Virus record (IMG/VR): IMGVR_UViG_3300005471_000199
Coordinates: 1 to 28,915 of that record
DNA from: a virus
Direction: 5' to 3' (one strand)
Length of the DNA: 28,915 nt
Position numbers and translations under genes: made by a program. Shown in pieces: positions 16,176-23,116 of the stretch; positions within the stretch are counted from its first letter, which is position 1, and each line of letters starts with the position of its first letter. A model generated the notes under the pieces. The model was given only the letters and a program-made list of their open reading frames with translations, made no database searches and was not told the DNA's origin.

Positions 16176-16501
16176 TTCGAGCCTCCTGTCAACTCGGCCC
16201 ACTCGTGGGCGAAGGTTTCGTTCGGCATCGACCGCAAGTCGAGCAACTCGTCGCTCGAGATAGGGTCGAGCTCGCGCACGGCGCGCGGGTCGACTTCGCC
16301 AGGCTCGAGCGCGTCCACCTCGAGCGTCGCGTGCACCCATGCGCCGCAGCGCAGACACCGGGTCCTGAGTGAATACTTGCGCGGCTCGAGCTTGTCGACG
16401 TTGACCACCAGGCCTCCGCCGCGACGAGTGCCACAGCGGCCACAACGCAGGTGGTCGACCACTGCTACGACGTCCGGATTGGGGTGGTCGAAGTGCATCA
16501 T
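16172..16501 (-). CDS. Zinc-ribbon protein, 109 aa
   Basis: The start is the first ATG of ATGATG, overlapping the upstream stop. Two CxxC pairs about 23 residues apart (LRCGRCGTRRGGG and TRCLRCGAWVHATLEVD) form a zinc ribbon. An acidic helical tail with LDPISSDELLDLRSMPNETF follows. It belongs to a run of three small zinc proteins between the terminase and portal genes. Function unknown; the stop overlaps the membrane protein start (ATGA). Confidence 0.72.
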   Translation of the reverse strand: MMHFDHPNPDVVAVVDHLRCGRCGTRRGGGLVVNVDKLEPRKYSLRTRCLRCGAWVHATLEVDALEPGEVDPRAVRELDPISSDELLDLRSMPNETFAHEWAELTGGSK

Positions 16502-16881
16502 GCCGCGACCTGTTGGGCGCGTTCGATCGCGCGCGAAAGGAACTCCCTCTGGCGCGTCCTGTCGACAACCAGGTTCTGGATGACTTTCCACATGCGCCGG
16601 AGTTGTCGACCGACCTGGTCGGGCGTGCCCATCGAGGGCAGATGGCGAGAGGCATATCGGTTCTGCTTGCGCAGGAGCTCGACAAGGCGATCGAACAGAG
16701 GAGCGAGAGCTTTGCCGACCCGGCAGTCGAGGCAGGCGCCGTCGCGGTGCTCGCTTGCCGGCCGCTCCTCGCGGCAGATCATGCACGTGGCCACGATCAG
16801 GGTCGGCGTGACGGGAACCTGGGCCAGCAACCCGCCATCCGGGAGGACAATGCGAGAGGTTGCAGGGGCGCTGGCGCTCAT
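16498..16881 (-). CDS. Zinc-knuckle protein, 127 aa
   Basis: The ATG at 16881 has AGGAGG closely upstream (spacing 6 bases). After a β-rich opening (ATSRIVLPDGGLLAQVPVTP) comes a C-x2-C...H...C-x2-C cluster, CMICREERPASEH then CLDCR. A basic helical half follows (RQLRRMWKVIQNLVV, RTRQREFLSRAIERAQ). A nucleic-acid-binding protein is likely, but no family is identified. The longer frame to 16998 is rejected because it would overlap terL. The TGA overlaps the next ATG. Confidence 0.72.
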   Translation of the reverse strand: MSASAPATSRIVLPDGGLLAQVPVTPTLIVATCMICREERPASEHRDGACLDCRVGKALAPLFDRLVELLRKQNRYASRHLPSMGTPDQVGRQLRRMWKVIQNLVVDRTRQREFLSRAIERAQQVAA

Positions 16882-16891
16882 TTCTCTCCTC

Positions 16892-18493
16892 CTACCGGCG
16901 GCCGCGGCCGCCGGCGGCGACCATCGGAAATACCGGAGTCGGCTTGGTCGCGGTCGACTCGGGCCGGCGACGCTTGATGCGGTCAGCTGACCAGCCACCT
17001 GTGCCGGCCTGAGGCATGAGACGGCTGACGTCGCCCCGCGGCATACGCGCTTTTCGTTTCTCCTTGTCGTCGTAAAGGCCGAACAACTCGGTCAGCGCCC
17101 ACACGAGCGCATCCATGCGGTTCGGGCTCTCGCGGGCCTCATCTGGCACCCATCCTGTCTGCTCACGCTCGAGTTCCGGAAAGAAGCCGACATGGTGGAC
17201 GATGTGGCGGTCGTAGAGCATCGAAACCGGCTCGGCGCGCACCGCCTTGCCGCGGCTGGCCCGAACGACCTTGACCGCAATGTTGCGGTGGCCCGCGCCA
17301 TGGATCGTGTTCTCGACCATGTCGCCGCCGAAGTTGACCTCGGCGATCACCTTGTCCGCGTGCCGGGCCGAATAAGTCCCGTCGAGTCTCGGCACCCAAA
17401 TGTCCGGACCGCCCTTGGCCGACACGTCGTCGAGGACGTAGGCGTGACCGTCGTTGCCTTTGGCCACGGTGAGGATGCCGTTCTCGGTGCGGCCGCCGGC
17501 GGGGTCAACGCCGCAGACGACACGGACCAGGCGCAACCCCTCGTCGAGGCGCTTCTCAAAAGCCCCGACGGTAATCCGATCGATGTCGATCGCCGATTGC
17601 TTCCAGAGCGAGCCCTCGAGCTCCTCGAGGATGTCGCCGTAGACCTCCTGCCGGCCGAGACGCGAGTGCTCGACGTCGGCGATGGTCTCCTGGAACTCTT
17701 CGGCCAGGTTGGTGAAGTTGTCGTGCGAGGAGCGAACGGTCAGAGCTGCTCGCGGATGTGCCGATAGCCACTTGATGACCTTGTGGTTCTTCGGCGTCGT
17801 CGTGATGATCAGCTTCACGCCGCCGTGCTTGTGCTTGACACGCATCGTGTAGCGGATCTGGTCCCACGCCTCGTCGAGTCGCTTCCACGCCGCAAGCTCA
17901 TCGAGCCATGCGCGCACGAACTGCACGCCGCGGAAGCGATCCGGATCATCAGCTGACCGCAGCTCGACGATCACGTCGTTGGGAAACGTGAGGCGCAACT
18001 TCGACGGCTCGTAGTCGGGCATGAAGTCCGGCGGCGCTACCTTCAGGACCGAGGAGGGCCCGACCTCGACCATCGTGTCTCGGACGTCTTGCGCCGTAGG
18101 ACCGCCCATGAGCAAGGGACCGATCCCGGCGCGCGCCCACTCGATGATCGCCTGGGCTCCCGTCTCGGTCTTGCCGAAGCCGCGGCCGCAGCGAAGCAGC
18201 CAGTAGACCCACGAGTCATCCGTGACCGGATCCCCGCTTTCGCCAGACGGCAGCTTGGAATCGACAGTTGCGGCCCAACGAGCTCCGGTTGCTGCTGGGG
18301 TGCCGGGCAGGAGCTGCTCGGGCCGCGCCTTTCCGTCCTGAAACGCCGGCGCGCGGGCGAGACGATCGCGTGCCTGCGTCTCGACGAGGGCTGCCTCATA
18401 ACCACGTGGCCACGGGACTTCCCCGCGCCACGCCGGCCGGTCGTTCTCTTCATCGGCGAACAATTCCGCCGTGCGAGCAAAGACGCCCGTCAC
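16892..18493 (-). CDS. terL: Terminase large subunit (packaging ATPase-nuclease)
   Basis: The 533-residue product has the packaging ATPase core. Walker A is RCGRGFGKTETGA (about 101-113, K108), Walker B is FVRAWLDELAAW (D198, E199), and the coupling motif is LIITTTPKNH. The RNase H-like nuclease follows with VCGVDPAGG (D330) and a late acidic residue in SPNRMDALVWALTELF. It translocates and cuts concatemeric DNA at the portal. The length is normal for phage large terminases. The GTG start overlaps the small-subunit stop (GTGA). The basic C-terminal tail (DRIKRRRPES) may contact the portal or DNA. Confidence 0.95.
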   Translation of the reverse strand: MTGVFARTAELFADEENDRPAWRGEVPWPRGYEAALVETQARDRLARAPAFQDGKARPEQLLPGTPAATGARWAATVDSKLPSGESGDPVTDDSWVYWLLRCGRGFGKTETGAQAIIEWARAGIGPLLMGGPTAQDVRDTMVEVGPSSVLKVAPPDFMPDYEPSKLRLTFPNDVIVELRSADDPDRFRGVQFVRAWLDELAAWKRLDEAWDQIRYTMRVKHKHGGVKLIITTTPKNHKVIKWLSAHPRAALTVRSSHDNFTNLAEEFQETIADVEHSRLGRQEVYGDILEELEGSLWKQSAIDIDRITVGAFEKRLDEGLRLVRVVCGVDPAGGRTENGILTVAKGNDGHAYVLDDVSAKGGPDIWVPRLDGTYSARHADKVIAEVNFGGDMVENTIHGAGHRNIAVKVVRASRGKAVRAEPVSMLYDRHIVHHVGFFPELEREQTGWVPDEARESPNRMDALVWALTELFGLYDDKEKRKARMPRGDVSRLMPQAGTGGWSADRIKRRRPESTATKPTPVFPMVAAGGRGRR

Positions 18494-19125
18494 GTAGTCG
18501 GCTCGATCAGCGCCAGCTGCTCGCGAAACAGCTCGCGGACCTGGAATGTCTGCTGCTGCGTCAGGCTGAGGACGATGGTGAGCTTCGCGACGAAGCGCCG
18601 GCCGACCTCGGCGAGCATCTGGGCCTGTTCCTCGAGGACCTGCACCTTGCGCTCCTCGATGCCGGCATCCTTCGCCATCTTCGCGAAGTGAGCGGCCCGT
18701 TTCTGGGCCTCGTTGTATTGCTCGATGAACACATGCGCCTGGGTCGCACCTTGAGCACCGGTCACCACCAAGCCGTTGCCATGCAGATCGACACCACCGC
18801 GCTTCAAATCGGCCACAAGGTGGCTCCAGAAGGCAACATCACCGTAGGAGATCCAGAGCATGTGCAGGAGCGCCTGTGTGGGGTCCACCTCGACTGCAAT
18901 GCCCAGCTGCTTGCCGGCGTCCGCAAGCGCCACGCGCTGCAGCGCCTTTGCTCTGACCTGGGGTGAGGTCCCGCCATGGGTGTCACAGACGGTCCCGCCG
19001 TGCATCCGGAACTTCGTGCAGGGCCCGCCGTTGGAGCGATGGGCAACGCAGCTTGGAACCATCCTGCCACCGCGTGTCATCCGTTCGTGAACGCGACCGC
19101 ATTTAGCGCACGGCTGTCGCTCCAT
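18490..19125 (-). CDS. terS: Terminase small subunit (probable)
   Basis: The 211-residue product starts with zinc clusters (QPCAKCGRVHER) followed by CVAHRSNGGPCTKF and TVCDTHGGTSPQVRAKALQR. The latter motif often opens small terminase subunits of actinophages. The rest is helical, ending in a long helical stretch (IEERKVQVLEEQAQMLAEV) suited to oligomer formation. The small subunit recognises phage DNA and regulates the motor. Assignment rests on the motif, length and place directly before terL (GTGA overlap). The start is uncertain: ATG 19125, GTG 19128 and TTG 19131 are adjacent, and no strong ribosome site is seen. Confidence 0.72.
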   Translation of the reverse strand: MERQPCAKCGRVHERMTRGGRMVPSCVAHRSNGGPCTKFRMHGGTVCDTHGGTSPQVRAKALQRVALADAGKQLGIAVEVDPTQALLHMLWISYGDVAFWSHLVADLKRGGVDLHGNGLVVTGAQGATQAHVFIEQYNEAQKRAAHFAKMAKDAGIEERKVQVLEEQAQMLAEVGRRFVAKLTIVLSLTQQQTFQVRELFREQLALIEPTT

Positions 19126-19138
19126 CACCAACCGCCGC

Positions 19139-19552
19139 TCAGGCGTCGAGACTGTCAGCGCCGGCCGCAAAAATCAGTTCGCGAGGTCCGGCGCCGCCGC
19201 GAAGAGCAGCTCGCATGAGCATTTCCCCTCGCTCGCCAGCGGGCCGCGGGGCTGTTCGTCGTTTTCCGGCAGTCGGTCGCGGAAAGCGGTCGGCCCAGAC
19301 GTGGCGCATCACCAGCATCAGCCAGGCCTGCACCCTTCGCTTGCTCCGTGAACGCGGCGGGCGCTCCACCATCCGGAGGTAGGCCTCCTGGACGAGATCT
19401 TCGGCGGCGTCCTGGTTGCGGGTCAGATGGATGGCTGCGGACAACAGGACCGGACGAACGGCGGCCGCCGTGTCAGCGAGTGCCTTTTGCAAATATCCCT
19501 CTATTAATAGAGACGGGCGCTCATGGGTGGGGCAAAACGTGATAGTTGGCAT
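19139..19552 (-). CDS. Sigma-70 region 2-like protein lacking region 4
   Basis: The 137-residue product contains, at about residues 36-92, SAAIHLTRNQDAAEDLVQEA then YLRM and AWLMLVMRHVWADRF, the region 2 pattern of ECF sigma factors. Here the DAAEDLVQEAYLR helix contacts core RNA polymerase and the AW...R...D..R part lies near the -10 contact. After it comes only a basic, low-complexity tail of ~45 residues, too short and unlike region 4. ECF sigmas are normally 160-200 residues with both regions. The ATG lies one base after the stop of the region 4-like gene. It is placed directly before the terminase genes. Confidence 0.72.
   Translation of the reverse strand: MPTITFCPTHERPSLLIEGYLQKALADTAAAVRPVLLSAAIHLTRNQDAAEDLVQEAYLRMVERPPRSRSKRRVQAWLMLVMRHVWADRFPRPTAGKRRTAPRPAGERGEMLMRAALRGGAGPRELIFAAGADSLDA
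19499..19512. promoter_or_regulatory. 14-bp perfect AT-rich palindrome CTCTATTAATAGAG
   Basis: The palindrome lies inside the sigma region 2-like gene about 40 bases after its start. It is written in codons (CTA, TTA, ATA) that are rare elsewhere in this GC-rich window, so a DNA-level function such as an operator or promoter element is plausible. No protein binding is shown. Confidence 0.4.
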
Positions 19553-19553
19553 A

Positions 19554-20153
19554 TCAGGCTGTCCGGCCATGGGTTTTGAGGCCCTTGAGGAGCATTTCTC
19601 TCGCCTCCGTACAGATCTCACAGTGAGCTTCCGCGGCCAGCGGAGCCATCAGCCGCAGAGACCGATCCAGCTTCCACGCACCGTTGAGAATCAGTTGCCG
19701 AACCGCGGGCTCGAGGCGCTCGAGTAGATCCGCTATCGGCCCCAGCTCGAACCCGGCGTGGTGGAGTGCTAGAGCATTCGCCTCCGCCGGCTTCAGGCCT
19801 GCCCAGTCGTACACAGCGTCGACGCCGTCTTTCGGCTTCTTTACCAGCAGGCTTCTCAGCACCGGAAACGCGCTCAGGTCGGCGCCGTAGCGTTCGTGCC
19901 ATTCCACGACCGGCGCCGGCGGGCGCAAGGCTCCGGATTTGTCGGGCCGGCCAGCGCAGGTCGTGTGATGAATCCGGGCGCACAGCCTTCCGTTGACGAC
20001 GTCGTCCTCGTCGCCTACACCGCAGTCGCATGGGTCTCCGTCCGGCAACATGTCGGCGTTGCCATCGGCCATCACCGCCTCGACCATCAGCTCGGCGAGG
20101 CGTGTCTCCGCTGACTCGAGCGTCGGGAAGGATTGCTCATAGGATTTCGTCAC
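19554..20153 (-). CDS. Zinc-binding protein with sigma region 4-like HTH
   Basis: The 199-residue product has a Cys/His cluster at about residues 42-66 (CDCG...CARIHHTTC). At 119-167 it has a segment matching sigma-70 region 4: LKPAEANALALHHAGFELGP-IADLL, then AVRQLI and KLDRSLR. The L-x2-x-E...G-x4-IA-x-LL...VR...L spacing is that of region 4.2, which contacts the -35 element. A further CEIC lies near the end. No region 2 is present in this protein; a region 2-like protein is encoded immediately downstream (1-base gap). The GTG start overlaps the upstream stop (GTGA). A generic HTH remains possible. Confidence 0.65.
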   Translation of the reverse strand: MTKSYEQSFPTLESAETRLAELMVEAVMADGNADMLPDGDPCDCGVGDEDDVVNGRLCARIHHTTCAGRPDKSGALRPPAPVVEWHERYGADLSAFPVLRSLLVKKPKDGVDAVYDWAGLKPAEANALALHHAGFELGPIADLLERLEPAVRQLILNGAWKLDRSLRLMAPLAAEAHCEICTEAREMLLKGLKTHGRTA

Positions 20154-20593
20154 AGGGCGCGGTGAAAGTCCGAGAGCTCGCCGTGGGATCCCTGCTCATC
20201 GTCGACGCGCGGGATTCGGAGTAGCGCATGCTCCGGTTCTCCCATTGCGCGCTGGATCTCGCGGGTGACGACCACATTGCAGACGTCGCACAACAGGGTG
20301 GGCGTTTCGTGACCGCAGAGCTGGCAGTAACCCATCGGATCCTGGATGAGCTGCGCCATGCACCCACCGCAGGTCGTGTGATTCGCCGAGCAGGCCTCAT
20401 TGCATAGCTGACAGTGGCGATGACTCAGCGCGCCCCAATCGATGTCGCAGGACCGCCCCGCCGGCCAGCCGTCCGGACGAAAGCACCCGGCTGCGACTGC
20501 CCGGACCTGGCGCATATGGTGACCGCGCAGAAACCTGTCGTTCGCCGGACGGCCGCACCCACACTTGCAGAAATGTGGGTCGACGTCAGCCAA
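20150..20593 (-). CDS. Multi-zinc-finger protein, 147 aa
   Basis: A TTG start is inferred, with GAGGGGG 9 bases upstream and an 8-base overlap with the resolvase gene. The product carries several Cys/His clusters: FCKCGCGRPANDRFLRGHHM, CQLCNEACSANHTTCGGC and CQLCGHETPTLLCDVC. That is enough ligands for about three zinc sites. The first cluster resembles a knuckle seen in phage HNH-associated proteins, but no nuclease core follows. The TGA overlaps the next GTG (GTGA). It sits just before two sigma-like genes, so a role in transcription is conceivable but unproved. Confidence 0.75.
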   Translation of the reverse strand: MADVDPHFCKCGCGRPANDRFLRGHHMRQVRAVAAGCFRPDGWPAGRSCDIDWGALSHRHCQLCNEACSANHTTCGGCMAQLIQDPMGYCQLCGHETPTLLCDVCNVVVTREIQRAMGEPEHALLRIPRVDDEQGSHGELSDFHRAL

Positions 20594-21125
20594 CGTGCTG
20601 AGCCCCCTCGAGCAGTGGCATGCTCGCCGGCGACTTCCGCTTGCGGACCTTCGGCTCCGGCTTGTCGAGGCCGAGTTCCTGCCGGCGCTGGCACATGGCT
20701 ACGGCCCAGGCATCGAGTGTGTCCTGGGATGCGTACTCAACGCCGTAGCGCTTGTAGAGCTCGACGGCAGCGTTCTTCTTGCTCAGCGCACCGTTGCCGC
20801 AGAGAATTTTCTTCCACGTACCCGGCGCGATGACGTGCAGGGGGATCCGTGCCTGGTGGATGGCGAGCTTCATCACTCCGCCCAGCTCGCCGATGCTGAA
20901 TGCGCGCGTGTGCCCTTGCGGTGAGCCGTAGGAATAGCCTTCGATTGCGACCTGGTCGAGGCGGTTCTCGATGACGGTTCGCCGGATCCAGGTGTTGAAC
21001 ATCTGCAGGCGCTCCGTCTCGCGCAGGGTGTGGCTACCGACCACGCCATGCCACACAACGTGGTCCTCGTCGAGCAGCACATAGCCCGTCGACGTCAGCG
21101 AGAGGTCCAGTCCGAGGATTCTCAT
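20586..21125 (-). CDS. RuvC-like Holliday-junction resolvase
   Basis: The 179-residue product has the RNase H-like resolvase core: ILGLDLSLTSTGYVLL (D7), VAIEGYSYGS (E62), and a final DTLDAWAVA (D135, D138), giving the four acidic metal-binding residues. Between them, IAPGTWKKILCGNGALSK matches the conserved loop of phage RuvC proteins. The enzyme cuts four-way or branched DNA; in phages it clears replication and recombination intermediates before packaging, which fits its place just ahead of the terminase genes. GGAG lies 5 bases before the ATG. A Lys/Arg-rich tail (KVRKRKS) may bind DNA. Confidence 0.88.
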   Translation of the reverse strand: MRILGLDLSLTSTGYVLLDEDHVVWHGVVGSHTLRETERLQMFNTWIRRTVIENRLDQVAIEGYSYGSPQGHTRAFSIGELGGVMKLAIHQARIPLHVIAPGTWKKILCGNGALSKKNAAVELYKRYGVEYASQDTLDAWAVAMCQRRQELGLDKPEPKVRKRKSPASMPLLEGAQHVG

Positions 21126-21235
21126 GACACTCCGCACTCTCGTGCGATCCCGAGCGCTCCATACACAACCAACAGGGCGCCGATGACGAGCGTCAGCACC
21201 AACACTAGGGCGAAGACTCTCTCCTCTCGACTCAT
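21122..21235 (-). CDS. Small single-pass membrane protein, 37 aa
   Basis: A strong AGGAGG lies 8 bases before the ATG. The product begins MSREERVFALVLVLTLVIGA and continues LLVVYGALG, so one transmembrane helix of about 21-23 residues follows a short charged N-terminus. The TGA overlaps the ATG of the RuvC-like gene (ATGA). Such micro-proteins are frequent in phage; a membrane regulatory or antiholin-like role is possible but unsupported. Confidence 0.7.
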   Translation of the reverse strand: MSREERVFALVLVLTLVIGALLVVYGALGIARECGVS

Positions 21236-21289
21236 GGCAGCTTCCTCCTCAGCAGTGATGTGGGCGGCGGGCATTGCTGCGGCGTTAGA

Positions 21290-21568
21290 TCAGCTGCCAG
21301 GCGCCTCCTCTCTTTCCCGCGGAAACGGCTGGCCTCCGTGAAACACACCCTCAGCGATGAGCTCGCGGAGTTGGATCGTGGCGCCGGCGCAGAAGGCCCT
21401 CTGCCAGACCGACCGGAAGACGTCGACCATGATCGGCATCGACACGCCCATGCGTCGCAGAGCTGACTGATCGACGGTGTTCAACATGCGAGGCCACTCC
21501 TCGGCGAACTCCTCCAGGGCGCGCATCTTGATGTCGTCGACCAGACGGGTCTTCTTGAGCTCCTTCAT
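21290..21568 (-). CDS. Hypothetical helical protein, 92 aa
   Basis: The ATG overlaps the stop of the C-terminal HAD frame (ATGA), which implies coupling to an intact HAD gene in the ancestor. The product begins MKELKKTRLVDDIKMRALEE and is charged and helical. A hydrophobic middle (MGVSMPIMVDVFRSVWQRAF) is followed by a Pro/Glu/Arg-rich end. No cysteine motif beyond a single Cys and no family recognised. Ribosome site weak, consistent with translational coupling. Confidence 0.68.
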   Translation of the reverse strand: MKELKKTRLVDDIKMRALEEFAEEWPRMLNTVDQSALRRMGVSMPIMVDVFRSVWQRAFCAGATIQLRELIAEGVFHGGQPFPREREEAPGS

Positions 21569-21845
21569 GGAAGCCCTACACGTGACGCCGTGAGCGGCCG
21601 GCCCGTGTTGGGCTCAACAGCAACGACCCGGTCATCCCAGAGCTCCAGCATCGTGAAGTCTTTCTGGTCGGTCACCGGGAGGCGCCTGCCGATGTGGCGC
21701 TCGCACCATGCCTCGATGACGGCAATCTGTTCGGGACCGTTGGCGACTCGCGCGGTCCCGGCTCGCCGATGTGATCAGCGCCTTTCCAGCCGTCGTAGTG
21801 AGCGAGCGTGCCGTCGAGGTCAACGCCGACCCAGCCCTTGCTCAT
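21565..21845 (-). pseudogene. HAD-family phosphatase broken by an out-of-frame deletion
   Basis: The start (ATG 21845, ATGA-coupled) encodes GWVGVDLDGTLAHYDGWKGA then DHIGEPG, the nucleophile motif DxDGT of small phage HAD phosphatases. The frame then becomes nonsense and stops at 21672. A second frame, without a start, resumes with TARVANGPEQIAVIEAWC and then LPVTDQKDF and ELWDDRVVAVEPNTG, the family's C-terminal half with its metal-binding DD, ending at 21565 in an ATGA overlap with the next gene. About 20 residues expected between GEP and FTAR are absent. The join is at about 21757-21758. It is either a true pseudogene or an assembly deletion. Confidence 0.85.
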
Positions 21846-22108
21846 CGGTGCTCCTCGCAGGCGAATCGCCTGACGAATTCCGGGATGCGCAGAGTCACGA
21901 GGTGATGCCAAGCTGGATCCGCTGCCGTGCAAGCCATCATCGGAAACCACTCGCGATGGAAGCGAACCGCGGCACCCTTCGCGGCTGACTGAGGTTCGTC
22001 ACGGACCAACCAGCGCTCGAAGTGCCCACCGAAGAGGCGACGAAACCAGCGGTGCTCGATGAGCGGGTCCTGGATGAAACGCGGCAGTGAGCGAACCAAC
22101 TGCCTCAT
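21842..22108 (-). CDS. Hypothetical basic protein, 88 aa
   Basis: The ATG overlaps the upstream stop and the TGA overlaps the start of the HAD gene (ATGA at both ends). The product begins MRQLVRSLPRFIQDPLIEHR and is rich in Arg, Phe and Trp, with several His (DPAWHHLVTLRIPEF). No known domain is recognised. A longer frame extending to 22249 is rejected because it would run through the preceding gene. Confidence 0.65.
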   Translation of the reverse strand: MRQLVRSLPRFIQDPLIEHRWFRRLFGGHFERWLVRDEPQSAAKGAAVRFHREWFPMMACTAADPAWHHLVTLRIPEFVRRFACEEHR

Positions 22109-22323
22109 GTGTCGCCGTCCTCGCCGGCAGAGCTCTTTGCTTTCAGCGCCTTGACGACCAGGTCCTCGTGGTGCTCCCAGCACGCACCGAGCACTCCAGA
22201 CCAACCGTTCCACGTGAACTCGATGATGGTTTCGGCGACGCGATCGCATACCGGCTTGCCACAGAGCAGCGTCGAGCGCGCGCCTTCCCCGGTGAGGCTT
22301 GTCACGCCGCGGTCGGTGGCCAT
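22105..22323 (-). CDS. Small Cys/His protein, 72 aa
   Basis: The gene follows the recombinase by 19 bases and ends in an ATGA overlap with the next gene. The product has LCGKPVCD near residue 22 and GACWEHHEDLV further on, a C-x4-C...C-x2-H arrangement that may bind zinc, with a Trp-rich centre (FTWNGWSG). Many short phage proteins share this form; no function is assigned. The start may be the ATG at 22323 or the TTG just before it; no strong ribosome site is visible. Confidence 0.65.
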   Translation of the reverse strand: MATDRGVTSLTGEGARSTLLCGKPVCDRVAETIIEFTWNGWSGVLGACWEHHEDLVVKALKAKSSAGEDGDT

Positions 22324-22342
22324 CAAGCGACCACCGCGAGGG

Positions 22343-23080
22343 TTAGGTCGGCGGCGGGGTCGGAATGTAGCCGGGTCGGGTCGTGGTCAGGGCTTCCGTG
22401 ACGACGTCGGTTTTCAAACGAAAGTGTTTCACCGGCTGAGCTCGAGCCACGACCCGAGAGATCGTCGTCCAGCCCCACATGCCGCCCGCCGGCGCCGCGA
22501 TGTTCTCGCTGTTGAGCTTCTCGGCAATCGCCTCGTAGGACTTTCCGCTGCGTCTCATGCGCAGGATCCGCTTCTCGAGGTCTGGCGTGATCAAGCGAGC
22601 TCGGCCGAGTCGTGTGCCGCGCGCCTTGGCCACCGCCAGTGCCTCTCTCGTCCGCTGGCCGATCATTTCCCGCTCGAACTGAGCAACGTTGGCCAGGACG
22701 CCGGCAATCAACTTGCCAGTTGGAGTCGACGTGTCCATGTCGAGCTCGAGCATCACCACGTGCCAGCGCTGCTTGCTCGCTGTCTCGAGCAGCGTCGCGA
22801 AGTCGATCGTGCTGCGAGAGATCCGGTCTAGCTTGGTCGCGACCAGGGCATCGGCTCGATGGGCTTTCAGGTCGGACAGTGCCGCCTGCAGCTCGTGCCG
22901 GCCGTTCATGGTCTTCCCGGAGGCAACGTCCTTCGCGATTCGGACTAGCTCCCAGCCCTTCGATCGAGCCTTGAGGGTGATCGCCTCGACCTGAGCTTCG
23001 AGGCCCAGACCTGAGCGGCCCTGGTCGCTGGTCGAGACCCGAACGTAGCCAATGACGCGTCGAACTTCGTCCCTCGTCAT
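22343..23080 (-). CDS. Small serine recombinase (resolvase/invertase family)
   Basis: The 245-residue product begins with the resolvase catalytic core: VIGYVRVSTSDQ with the nucleophile at S16, ALVATKLDRISRS with the paired active-site arginines, and an E-helix around GVLANVAQFEREMIGQRTRE. A C-terminal helix-turn-helix follows (RRSGKSYEAIAEKLNSENIA). The size fits resolvases and invertases (about 180-250 residues), not the 450-600-residue large serine integrases. It could resolve multimers, invert a segment, or act as a minimal integrase. The ATG at 23080 is preferred over an upstream ATG because it starts just before the catalytic strand. Confidence 0.88.
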   Translation of the reverse strand: MTRDEVRRVIGYVRVSTSDQGRSGLGLEAQVEAITLKARSKGWELVRIAKDVASGKTMNGRHELQAALSDLKAHRADALVATKLDRISRSTIDFATLLETASKQRWHVVMLELDMDTSTPTGKLIAGVLANVAQFEREMIGQRTREALAVAKARGTRLGRARLITPDLEKRILRMRRSGKSYEAIAEKLNSENIAAPAGGMWGWTTISRVVARAQPVKHFRLKTDVVTEALTTTRPGYIPTPPPT

Positions 23081-23086
23081 GCTGCC

Positions 23087-23092
23087 AGAGTA
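23087..23092 (-). promoter_or_regulatory. Candidate -10 element (TACTCT) for a leaderless recombinase mRNA
   Basis: On the minus strand TACTCT (the TANNNT form) ends 6 bases before the ATG at 23080, so transcription would begin at or next to the start codon. The recombinase gene has no Shine-Dalgarno sequence, which fits a leaderless message of the actinobacterial kind. No good -35 is seen at 17-18 bases. Confidence 0.35.
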
Positions 23093-23116
23093 ACACATGA
23101 CGAAGGACAAGTGTTA
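23091..23116. promoter_or_regulatory. Dyad operator candidate (TAACAC-N14-GTGTTA)
   Basis: Two perfectly inverted 6-bp arms at 23091-23096 and 23111-23116 are separated by 14 bases. The near arm overlaps the candidate -10 element of the recombinase gene and the far arm sits where a -35 would be. A dimeric repressor or the recombinase itself could bind here. Arms this short can occur by chance. Confidence 0.35.

Noticed and set aside
22343-23080. Large serine integrase with an attP site
   Set aside because: The protein is about 245 residues, in the resolvase/invertase range, and no attachment core or flanking tRNA could be shown.
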